From contig JAQMWT010000230.1 in the NCBI GenBank assembly GCA_029834535.1, positions 1-64,000 on the forward strand: a stretch of 64,000 nt of DNA, read 5' to 3'. This stretch comes from Chrysophaeum taylorii. Taxonomy: Eukaryota; Sar; Pelagophyceae; Pelagomonadales; Pelagomonadaceae. The notes beneath the pieces are model-generated. The model was given only the letters and a program-made list of their open reading frames with translations, searched no databases and was not told the DNA's origin. The translations under genes were made by a program, and so were the position numbers. Position 1 is the stretch's first letter, and each line of letters starts with the position of its first letter. Of the stretch, positions 44,560 to 53,573 are shown piece by piece.

Positions 44560-45620
44560 TTCTTCGCGAGGGTGGCACGTGCCAATCGATGGACGCTGTG
44601 GGCGATAGCGCCGGTCAACATATTTTCACGTGACATCTCAAAACGCGCGTTGAAGATTCTTGGCGTTCGCCAGCTTTGACAACAACGCGGGCCGGCGGCA
44701 CGTTAATTACCAGGTGGTCGAGGAACGAACTCAACAGACGCGGCCTCCCGGGTGATGCTTGGCGAGCCTTGCGGTCATCGCATCGGCGAGGGTATGACCT
44801 CGAGCCCAACTCTGAGAACGGCCTCGAGGGAGTCTGTCTGTCCGCGCAATATAGTCGACCTCTTGCCCGAGTGCGAAGTGTCGATGGACGCGCCGCTCGA
44901 TGGCAGTCGCGACCTCGATCTAGGGGGCGAACGCTACCAACTCGTGCGCACCCAACTGTTGAATTAGTGGCGGCGGTGGCCCCCCTGCGGAAGAGGTCGT
45001 GAAATGAGGAATGGGCACGGTCTTTGTGATTTGCGCGCGCTACGCTGGGACCTCGGCGTCGTAGTACTGGGGACCTTGAGCTTCGACGTCTTCCTGCTTC
45101 TGACTGCTGGCACCATGCCCGAAGAGCGGTGCCTCATCCATCCAAACGCGACCGTCGTGCTCAATCGAAAGTCGCGAAAGGCCGCCGCCGCCGTCTCGTG
45201 CAGAGGAACGGCGTCTTTCAAAGTAAGCGCCACCGCATTCCAGGACCCGCACAGTTAAACTTCGGCAGCGTTCAAGGACCTCCTTGTTTCAAGCGTTTGC
45301 GCTAGACTTAGTGTGTGCGCTGAGGTGTTGATCGCAAGCAGCACGGTGCCTTTCTGGCCAAATTTAGTCGCAGATTTCGCCACGGTCTTTTTTTTTTCCC
45401 CCGTCGAGAAGTTTTGTGATCTCGAAGGCGCATTTCACCAAGGCCTCGCGGCGCACTTCACCAACGTCACAGCACACAACGGGCTGGGCCGAAAGCAAGC
45501 CAGTTGATTGTTAGCGGCCATAAGTTCCGCGTCGGCAACCTCCTCGACGTCCACAACGGCGCCCTGAATGTCTGGTCACCGAAAGCATCTAGAGCGGACC
45601 AGTATCGCCAGGGTTACTTT
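44560..45620 (+). pseudogene. Decayed copy of the WbsX-sulfotransferase gene
   Basis: Segments in the same order and orientation as 36.34-37.5 kb are recognisable at the DNA level. CGATGGACGCTGT near 44,590 matches 36,343. GCTTTGACAACAACGCGGG near 44,671 resembles GCTTTGACAACATCGCACG. CTCGAGCCCAACTCTGAGAA near 44,800 matches CTCGAGCCAAATTCCGAGAA at 36,665. GGCACGGTCTTTGTGATTTG near 45,015 matches GGCATGGTCTTTGTGATCGG. AACGGCGTCTTTCAAA near 45,206 is identical to 37,138. AACCTCCTCGACGTCCACAA near 45,537 resembles 37,486. No long frame survives. This is a host-gene pseudogene from a tandem duplication about 8 kb away, missing the WbsX start and the sulfotransferase C terminus. Confidence 0.75.
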
Positions 45621-45791
45621 CTGTGCTTGTGCAAGTCCGAGACATCTTGACGCGACACGAGAGGGCTCCTCGCCTTTCGCTATAGTTCTTGGTGTGCGTG
45701 CCAGAAAATGGAAGCCCTAGGGTTATTATCCGAGTGCGGCGGCCTTCTTTCGTAAAACACATCATAATCGGGCCCACTTTTTTATACGAAA

Positions 45792-46430
45792 CTAAGCAGA
45801 AGCGTGGTGAATGACAAAGTCATCGATAGGCTCGGCAAGTTCGTCGATCTCCTCGGGAGACAATTTTGGCGGGACTTTCCAGTTGCGCTCGATCTCCTCG
45901 CGGTTCAAGTGGGGGTACTTTTCGTAGAATTCCGGGGGTGGGGGTTTGCCTCCGACGCTGATGTATTCGACAAGTTCGTGGCGTTTCTCGTCCTTTGGTA
46001 AGAGCGACTCGAGGACGTTTTTCGTGTGGTATTTGGCGCGCCAGCGATTATATTGCTCTTGGTCGATCTCGTTGCGGAATTCGATAAACTTCAAGTTGCG
46101 GCGAAAGGATTCGTCGTCGCAGAGCCTGTCCAGAAAGTCCAGACAGTCAGGATACTCGAGATATCGCGCGTATTCCGGCTGCTGCCAGTAGCGCAAGTAC
46201 TTTAAAAACTCGAGAAATTTTGGCTTCTCCAGGTATTCGTGCTGGGCAAGGTAGTGCAGGTAGAACGGCGCGGCGAGGCATTGAACGAACTCGAGCTCGA
46301 CGCGGAACCGCGTTTCGAGCGCCTTCTGTTCATCGATCGCGTTGCTCTTTGTCTCCTCCTCCACCACCATCTCCACTGACTCCTCTTCCTCATCTTCTTC
46401 GTCCGAAGACAGAGCGAACGCGCGATCCAT
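45792..46430 (-). CDS. MED31: Mediator complex subunit 31 (MED31/Soh1)
   Basis: 212 residues. After an acidic N terminus (SSDEEDEEEESVEM), residues about 40-120 form the MED31 core: RFRVELEFVQCLAAPFYLHY, LAQHEYLEKPKFLEFLKYLR, YWQQPEYARYLEYPDCLDFL and LDRLCDDESFRRNL. These match the FVQCLANPxYLxxLAQ...FxxYLxYLxYWxxPEYxKxLxYPxCLxxL pattern of yeast and animal MED31. It belongs to the middle module of Mediator, bridging regulators and RNA polymerase II in the nucleus. The C-terminal 90 residues (YHTKNVLESLLPKDEKR onward, with NREEIERNWKVPPKLSP) extend beyond the usual 130-residue animal protein. Single exon. Confidence 0.93.
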   Translation of the reverse strand: MDRAFALSSDEEDEEEESVEMVVEEETKSNAIDEQKALETRFRVELEFVQCLAAPFYLHYLAQHEYLEKPKFLEFLKYLRYWQQPEYARYLEYPDCLDFLDRLCDDESFRRNLKFIEFRNEIDQEQYNRWRAKYHTKNVLESLLPKDEKRHELVEYISVGGKPPPPEFYEKYPHLNREEIERNWKVPPKLSPEEIDELAEPIDDFVIHHASA

Positions 46431-46586
46431 TTTCGTCGAGACTAGGGTTAATAATAAGTATGTTTTTGTTGGTCTCCCCGATTATTATTATTATATGTTC
46501 GTTGTCTATTCAAAAAAAAAAAAAGAAAGGTAGTCAGCCTGACGTGGTATGACAAGAAGTGTTCTGAAAGGAGTAGGGACACATAT

Positions 46587-47933
46587 ATGGGTCGCCGCAG
46601 CACATTGGTCGCCATCCTGAGCGTGCCCACCGTTGGTAGCGTCCAGGCGCCTCGAGGAATTGATCCGAACTCACGCGCCGTATGCAGCAACGTCTGTGAG
46701 TTTGGCGACTCCATATGTTCGAGCGAAACCGCTTCGGAGCTTTTGCTGCGGCTGAGCGACTTGCCGCTGATGTCGCTGCGGGAATTGCATATGGTCGGTT
46801 CGTGGTCGGCAACGGCGTTCCCAGCGCAAGAGCTGCTCCCTCTTTTGGTCAAAGCGTTGGAGAACCAGACGTCGTTGAACAGCCTGCCAACGGCAGCGCT
46901 CTTGCACGGCGCCACGCGGCAGGCCATGTGGGCGCACCAGATGTTCTTTAATTCAAACGCGACCATCGAGTACATCCTTGGCCTCATCAACACCGACATC
47001 GCGACCGAGCCCTTGTTCTCTCTGAGTTTTGCTCACGGTGTCGGCCAAGGAGCAGCGTATGCTGCCGCCGTCGCCCCGTCCAACGTCTCGTGCATGATAA
47101 CCTCCTTTGGCGGCTCGAGGTCGCTCCTCGAAAATGCCGAGAGCACGTGTACGTCGCTCCCGACGCGCAGCCTCTCTCACATGTGTGCCGTCGGTCTCTT
47201 CAGCGCGTTCTTCGCGCGCGAGCTCGCTTACGATACGTCGCCCGAAGATTCCGAGCTCGTGACAACTGTCGATGGCATCGTCAACGCCGAGCTACTCAAA
47301 TTTTGCGACGACGCCATCTTCTTCGAGGCGTGCGTTGTCAAAGCACTCGACCGGATCGTGCCTACGAACCGCCTCGCGGACATGCTCGTCGAGCACTCGG
47401 GCACTTGCCCGCACTTGTTCCTTCCTAAGGACGGTGCCATAGACGAGCTCTGCCCACCGAGCCGTTGGCCCGACCCAAAGCAGCGCCGCGGATGTGTCTT
47501 TGGCGCCTCCGCGCAACTCGTCCACTCGGCAGCACGCGTCAACAACGCGCGCTGCGGTACCGGAAAGTTCTCGGTCCCGCTCGCGGCCTTCACCGAGTTG
47601 CTCGTGCTGCCCAACTTTGCCTTCTGCCGCCCGAAAGAGACCGAATTCACCCTTGACGCGGCCCTGCGGGCGCAGGCGTGCGTCTCTGGTTCCTTTCACA
47701 TCTCCACCATGGTCGTGGCGCACAACGTCTACGGCTGGCTCGCGTCCAACCCAAACGCGCACGCCACCAACTGCCGCGACGCCTGCGACACGCTCAGATT
47801 CGAACCCAATCTTAATCTCCGCTCGGCCATCACGAGCTGCCGGCAGCACGCGATATGCCAAGACCTTCGCGAGTGGCTCTTCTTCTCTCCCCGGACCTAC
47901 TTCGAGCTCCCCGTCTCCGGATCCAATGCCTAA
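46587..47933 (+). CDS. Secreted cysteine-containing protein with HG motifs, unknown function
   Basis: 448 residues, one exon. The N terminus (RSTLVAILSVPTVGSVQA) may be a signal peptide. The body contains recurring HG-x-x-x-x-A patterns (AALLHGATRQAMWAHQMFF, SLSFAHGVGQGAAYAAAVAP) and evenly spaced cysteines (VCSNVCEFGDSICSS, CVFGASAQLVHS, CRDACDTLRF, CRQHAICQDL), with N-glycosylation sites. The HGxGxG words resemble those of uncharacterised extracellular protist and animal proteins, but I cannot name the family. The ATG at 46,587 lies 157 bp from the divergent MED31 start. Good coding quality throughout; unknown role. Confidence 0.7.
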   Translation: MGRRSTLVAILSVPTVGSVQAPRGIDPNSRAVCSNVCEFGDSICSSETASELLLRLSDLPLMSLRELHMVGSWSATAFPAQELLPLLVKALENQTSLNSLPTAALLHGATRQAMWAHQMFFNSNATIEYILGLINTDIATEPLFSLSFAHGVGQGAAYAAAVAPSNVSCMITSFGGSRSLLENAESTCTSLPTRSLSHMCAVGLFSAFFARELAYDTSPEDSELVTTVDGIVNAELLKFCDDAIFFEACVVKALDRIVPTNRLADMLVEHSGTCPHLFLPKDGAIDELCPPSRWPDPKQRRGCVFGASAQLVHSAARVNNARCGTGKFSVPLAAFTELLVLPNFAFCRPKETEFTLDAALRAQACVSGSFHISTMVVAHNVYGWLASNPNAHATNCRDACDTLRFEPNLNLRSAITSCRQHAICQDLREWLFFSPRTYFELPVSGSNA

Positions 47934-47949
47934 TATAATTCCTCGAAGG

Positions 47950-48830
47950 AGGGAGGGCGGAAGGGAGGGAGGGAGGGAGGCTCCAACGCTGATGGAGGTC
48001 TTGTTCGCCCGTTCGAATAACCGCGCTCGCTTCTTTGTTATCCCCGCATGCGTGTGCTCGCCTCGTCCGATTCTCCTTTCGTCAACAACGTACGGGCATA
48101 TATTGTTGCCGTAATAAGCTACTTGTTACATAATTGCCACACCAAAACCTCCTCCTTGCGACGACATCGGCAGCAGCAACAGCTTACTACATATACTTTA
48201 GAAGACACTCGCTCACACACCGCGTCGGAACGTAGGAACCATCCGCCCGATACGAAGACTCTCCGAGATCGCACGACCGTCGTGTGCACATCATCTCCAA
48301 AAAGTAACAACAAGTGCGGCATCAAAGCAGCGCACTGGATTAGGCTGGTCACCTTGACGGCGGCGCTCTATGTCGAACAGCATCATCATCTTCGGCAGCT
48401 CGCTCTTTCCAGGCTCGAAGCGCATTCGGTGTCACGAGGTGGTTTTGCACTTCTTCCAATGTCTTCATTAGGAACTGGCGGTGCTGGAGGGAAGACGTCG
48501 ACCGAGACGCGAAGAGCTTGTGCTGCGTGCGGGCACCGGTCACACTGTCCGAGCCGTTCGGGATCCCCTGCTGAATCGCACTTTGTCTCCCAACAACTGC
48601 GCAAATAACTACCTGCTGCAGTGGAGCCTCGACCAGCACTGGTCGCTCCGCGTACGGGCTCTTGCGATGCTTCTTCCGCGCCTTTCCGTTGTTGTTGGAC
48701 GTCGTTTTCGAGGCCAGTTTCAGCATGGAATGCATCGTAACCTGAGAAAAGGCGGCATGGCGAGTTGGCTCGTCCTGCGATATACCATGTGCGTCAGCGG
48801 ATGGCCCTTGGGAAGCTGCTGTGATGACGA
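47950..48830. other. Interval with GGGA repeat and no clear gene
   Basis: A GAGGGAGG-type repeat (about 47,948-47,981) follows the secreted-protein gene. From 48.05 to 48.83 kb there are frames of 70-190 codons on both strands without recognisable domains; part may be untranslated sequence of the minus-strand gene to the right. Confidence 0.45.
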
Positions 48831-48831
48831 G

Positions 48832-50710
48832 CTAGTCGCGTACGCGTCCCGGAAAAAGGCCTGCCAGACAATATCCATGAAAAACGAACCTGCAGCGGGC
48901 GCTGCTGACCTCTTCTCGTTGCGTGGGGGTGTTCTCTGGCAACAACAAAGCCGGGCTGGGGGCGTCCGCTAGCGCCGTGGTTGGATTAGGAACGCGAACA
49001 ACTTCGCTAGCCGCGGTGATGCTCGGCGGGAGTATTGGCGCTTCTGTCCGAATCCACGGGTCGCGCACGTGGTCCTTCGGTGGAAGTTCACGCGTGGCGG
49101 GCGGCATTTTTTTTTTTGCCGGCAACGTTGCCTTCGCCGGCGGCTTGGGAATTGGCGCGCGGTCGTGCTTGTCGTAGCCAATGGTTCCCGGCAGGTGGCT
49201 CGCGTGGCTCGATTTGGGCATCGTGGAGAGCTCGGCGTACGCCAGGAAGCAGCCTTCGCACAACGACACACTCTTGTACAAGAAGAGGGGATCACGCCGG
49301 TACTTTTTGTAGACAGGAACGGTCAGCCTCGGATGCGCCCGGCGGATGACGGGCGGAACGACGAGGTCGATCTCCTTGATTGTGTTCTGCTCCTTCACAA
49401 AGCCAAAACCTACCCCCCCCGCCGCGGCCACAACCACGGGGTCGGGCGGCCACTTGAGCTTGCCAGCGTTGTGCGCTGCGTCTATCTTCAAGATGCCCAC
49501 GAGCTGCTCAAAGTGCGCGATGATTGCCTTGTATTGGACCGGGTGAAACTGGTTAGACTTGGACGTGCAACCACAGCTGCGCTCGCGGCGATAACTTCAT
49601 CGTGCACACAAACGCACAAACAACGAACCTCGTGCACGCGACATTGGTGAGCGGTTCTGGTGCGTCGTTCGACGAATGGTTGACCTTGTCTACGAGCTGA
49701 ACGTGCGCTGGAAGCTGCACGATGGTGTCGATGTTTACGGCCGAGCGCGCGACGTCTGTGGCGGCCGCGTCTATCGAGGAGGAGGTGTGGTCGCGCTCGG
49801 CTGCGAGGCGAATCGAGCTCGTCCAAAGCAGCCAGATGCGATCGCGGGCGTCGACCTTGAGGTTGGCGACGAGACGGACGATGCGGTTTTTGCGGAACGA
49901 GACCTCGGCCACGTGCGCTTCCATCGTCTCGCACATTTTCTGAATGAGATTCGGCAGCATGCTTCCTCGCAGTGGCGCTGCCTCGCAAAAATGATCCGGC
50001 CCTTCGTACGTCACGGCGCGCTCGTACAATCCGTATCGACGGTCGTGCAACTGCCTGGCGTTTTGCCGGCGCTCGAGCAGGCACACCTTTGGCGACCAGA
50101 TGGCGCGGATCATGGCTGCGGGTATCGCCTCGGTTGCAATCTTTTTTTTTTTTTTTTAATTCGCACGCACCGTTGTACATCCCCTTGGGTTCGACGAATC
50201 GCTGGAGGATGCCGTTGTTCTCCTTCCAGCGATTGTACAAAAAATCGTGGAGGCCCTTGCGATCCAAGTACTCGATGCTCGTCTTGACGGCGCCTTGTTG
50301 TTCGGACGTCTCGCTAATGTAGTAGCCGAGAATGTCGCACGTCGCGCTCTTGTTGAAAACCTCTTCGATCTTGATGTTGACCTGCGCTCGTCTTATTATT
50401 ACCTTGAAGACTATTATTCCGCGACGCTCGCCAGGTTATGCTTGTTCTTCTTCTTGAGCTTGCCGTCGACGCCTATGACACAGCGCGTGGAGAGAGAGCC
50501 ACCAAGTTTCGTGTCGCACCCGTGAAGTACCAGACCGTTGGCTGGCCGAACTTGTAGACGATGCTGTCTGGTACCCATACAGACGGCGAATAGCCCAGCT
50601 CATCTTTTGTCCACAGCGACTCTGCGATTGAATCACGACACGGTGCCGATTGTGGACTCACGGAGCAGGACGTCGGAGATGCCGTCGCCCTCGAGGGAAT
50701 CCAAAACCAT
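48832..50710 (-). CDS. Conserved multi-exon protist protein of unknown function
   Basis: Several minus-strand exons form one protein. The start [16 protein letters not shown] at 50,710 joins across a 40-nt intron (50,622-50,661) to [20 protein letters not shown]. Later KHNLAS joins across a 44-nt intron (50,382-50,425) to [33 protein letters not shown] joins across a 55-nt intron (50,116-50,170) to [20 protein letters not shown]. The last exon reads [20 protein letters not shown], a Pro/Lys-rich tail and RVRD. The frame changes near 50,530 without a usable splice site, and another junction near 49.55-49.63 kb is unresolved. The [10 protein letters not shown]...[16 protein letters not shown] block reads like a deeply conserved domain of flagellate protists; a ciliary role is only a guess. 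Confidence 0.6.
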
Positions 50711-50829
50711 ATTCTTCTTCTTCTTCTTCTTATCGTTAAATTGACGACCCCATCGGGGCGCGTCGTATCCTTTGACGTCACCGGCGGCCCGAAATGCAAA
50801 AAAAAAGTATCTAAATGACGTCGTTGTCA

Positions 50830-50935
50830 CTGGGTGGGTTTGTAGGGTATGAGGGATGTGCCTGACGGGCGGAGATAAGTACTTTGGACCTAGTCGGGGT
50901 CATCGTCGAGTCGTGGGGCAGAGTGGGACGGCATC
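50830..50935 (+). repeat. Dispersed repeat, copy B
   Basis: Inverted partner of the repeat at 43,055-43,150, about 80 percent similar by eye over some 95 bp. A weaker third match (GATGACCCCGATTA and CACATCCTTCC) lies at about 53,115-53,190, in the same orientation as copy A. Confidence 0.7.
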
Positions 50936-51215
50936 TTCACGAAAATGTGGGATTCGAGGGGGGAAGTCCCTGGTCAAACCACCGACCCTCTCCTCCTCCT
51001 CCTCCTCGATAGCGGTTGAATATTATGACTTCGCAGCCCAAGCCCGAAGGAGGAAGGAAGACGACAACCGCAGTAACAGGCCAACCATCCAAGTCCCCCT
51101 CTATCCTGGGGGCACGACCGGCGGAACCTTCATTCATCACATTTTAATAATCTTACATATTCTTTCATCTTGAAAATCCGGAGTATAATACGACGACGAC
51201 GAGAGAAAAGACGTG

Positions 51216-52133
51216 TTAGTGCCATGGTTGGTAGTGGAAACCACCGAGCCATGCATAGTCGAGGTGGTAAAATTTGAAGATCTTGGCGCGTACGTGCTGG
51301 GAGAGGTACTCGGAACGGATGCCGTTGAACTCCGGGTGGTAGGCTGGGTCGTGGGAGTCGCGGAGCTTTGGGAGTTTATAGGGGTCAGCGCGCAAATTCA
51401 AGACTCGAGCGAGCGTCGTGAGTTCCTTGGTGAACTTGGCGCCGACGAGCGCAACGTATCGGAGCCCGGGAAGGGCCGCGCCTCCGTGGTTGAGAAAGTA
51501 GATTTGGGGCTGGAGATGCGGGTTGACCTTGACTTGGCGCGCGAGCAAGATGTCGATCATACTCTCGGCGACGGTGACCTTGTTGTCGGCCGCGCGTTTC
51601 ATTAGAGTTCGAATAAACGTAGATTGTCGCGTCGCCACTTCGAAGATACCACTCTGAAATCGTTCGACGGGGTCGCGCACTATGGTGAAGGTCGTCGTGA
51701 CGTTCGAGAAGATCTCCGCCACGGAACTCCCGTAGTGACATCGGCGATTCTTGCCTTGGTCCTTGTCGCAAGGCCAGGTGACGTACGCGTCGATCGGTTC
51801 CGGATCGCAGCTCGCCTGCATGAGCTGCATGCCGGTTGTGCCCGCCGATTTGTAGACGTGGACGAAGGCGACCCCGAGCGGTCGGCACACAACTATTTCG
51901 TAAAATTTATGGTCGAGCGGCGCGGCAAGATCGTTAGGCCAACGTCCCTCTTGGGACTCCTCTCCAAAAACCTCCGACGCGTGCGTCGCGTTGAGCATGT
52001 TCAACAGCGCCTCCGCCCTTTCCCGCATCCTCAACTCTTGAAACCGCCACTCGCACGGCCCCTCCTCTAGCGCGACGCCGCGCGTCAACGCGATTCGCAC
52101 CGACGCGACTCGCAACAGTATGAGCAATCGCAT
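51216..52133 (-). CDS. Carbohydrate sulfotransferase, Sulfotransfer_2 type
   Basis: 305 residues from the ATG at 52,133 with a short hydrophobic leader (RLLILLRVASVRIALT). VAFVHVYKSAGTTGMQLMQA is the 5'-phosphosulfate-binding loop (K-S-A-G-T-T), and FTIVRDPVERFQSGIFEVA is the 3'-phosphate loop (RDPxxRFxS). Both are placed as in Golgi chondroitin, dermatan and heparan-type sulfotransferases. Further downstream PHLQPQIYFLNHG fits the H-x-x-x-Q segment of that family. The enzyme moves sulfate from PAPS to a sugar hydroxyl, probably in the Golgi lumen. It is unrelated in subfamily to the fused sulfotransferase at 36.9-38 kb. Single exon; acceptor sugar unknown. Confidence 0.87.
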   Translation of the reverse strand: MRLLILLRVASVRIALTRGVALEEGPCEWRFQELRMRERAEALLNMLNATHASEVFGEESQEGRWPNDLAAPLDHKFYEIVVCRPLGVAFVHVYKSAGTTGMQLMQASCDPEPIDAYVTWPCDKDQGKNRRCHYGSSVAEIFSNVTTTFTIVRDPVERFQSGIFEVATRQSTFIRTLMKRAADNKVTVAESMIDILLARQVKVNPHLQPQIYFLNHGGAALPGLRYVALVGAKFTKELTTLARVLNLRADPYKLPKLRDSHDPAYHPEFNGIRSEYLSQHVRAKIFKFYHLDYAWLGGFHYQPWH

Positions 52134-52159
52134 ATTTGGATTCTCCCAACCCCAATACT

Positions 52160-53570
52160 AAGCGCGCGTAGAACCAACCGGCTTCTTAAAATGAAAAATC
52201 CGAGACGTCTGCCTGCACCATGAAGGTACTCCTCGCTTTTGTGGGCACGTACATTTTTCTGACAAATACTTCAACATGTCCAATTTCAATCCGTTGGTAA
52301 GGGTTTGAGATAAGTACGTCTGTCTGTCTTCTTTGTGCGACGAAAAAAGAGACAGACGAAAAAAGAGACAGTAGGGTAGTGCATGACCCCCCAATCGAAT
52401 AAGGGAGCCTCCTAGTCTCGGCCATAGACGTGACCGCTTCACCAGCCGAAGACCAACAATATACGACGTGCGTTATATAGTCCGATCGGCGACTGACGTT
52501 CTCTGCGAACCGTGCAACGACCAGCTTCGCGATAAAGTATAGTAATAATAATAATAATAATAACGGGCTCTCCACGTCGGCGCGGCTGCTCCAGCTTCTG
52601 TCTAATATAATAACACCCCCACCTGCACGACTGGCCGTATACCGCCTGCTGTTGGGTTTTGACCCTCAGCTTGTTTTTCTTGCTACAATCGTTCTCGCTG
52701 TTCTCGTTCTAGTCACGCGTTGCTGTCCAGCTGGTGTTGCTGTCTCGTGATGTCGACGCCTTGGGCCTGGATTGAGGCCCGAATGCTAAAAAGACAAGAG
52801 CGATGTGTGTTTCGTCACTTTTACGCACTTTTTTCTGCTTGTTTCCTTCCCCACTTCGGTCAACAATATTATCATTGTTCCTTCCTACGGTTTTTCATGA
52901 CGCGCAAAAATTAATAAACAAGTAATCCACTCCCCCCCTATGTTCTAAGTTCTTTTCGGACCCACCACCATATTTTTTTTCTTTCAAACATTTTTTTTCG
53001 GACCTGCAGTACCATTCAATTTCTTGTTTCGTATCGACAAAATCTTTTTTTTTTTTTCTTTCCAATAGTATGTATACTGGCTGGCAATACGGAGAGGAAG
53101 CCTTTTTTTTTGCCCAGCGACGATGACCCCGATTAATACGCCCACCATCCACTTGGCACCTCGACCTAACCAGCATATCACATCCTTCCAAAACCCTTAC
53201 GCGCTCCATATTATCTCTCCACCGTTTTTGCAGTATATACGGTGGGCACTTGCCCTCCTCCTCCTCCCGCGCTTGCCGCCCCGGCAAAAACCGTCGCCCC
53301 CGTCGCCGCCGTCGCGGCTAGCTCCGGGTTTGACCCTCCCGCGGTCACCCTGCCCGGTGTCCCCAATCCCCGGACATCCTGCGTGCGCACAAGTGCCCTC
53401 CCTCCTCTTATCAGTCGACCTTCGAAAACACCTCCATATGACAGAGTGCTTTCGAGTCGAAGCTTGGCTACTATTACTTGTTTTAGACGATTTCAAATCG
53501 ACTCCTCTGTCTACCCTATTAACGGACGCAAAATCCTGACTTAGGATACAACTGAGGCCGATCAACCGCC
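52160..53570. other. Intergenic, T-rich runs and AAT repeat
   Basis: Contains an AAT triplet run (about 52,541-52,562) and several long T runs between 52.97 and 53.11 kb. Frames are short; none recognised. The possible third copy of the dispersed repeat lies near 53.11-53.19 kb. Confidence 0.5.
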
Positions 53571-53573
53571 TAG

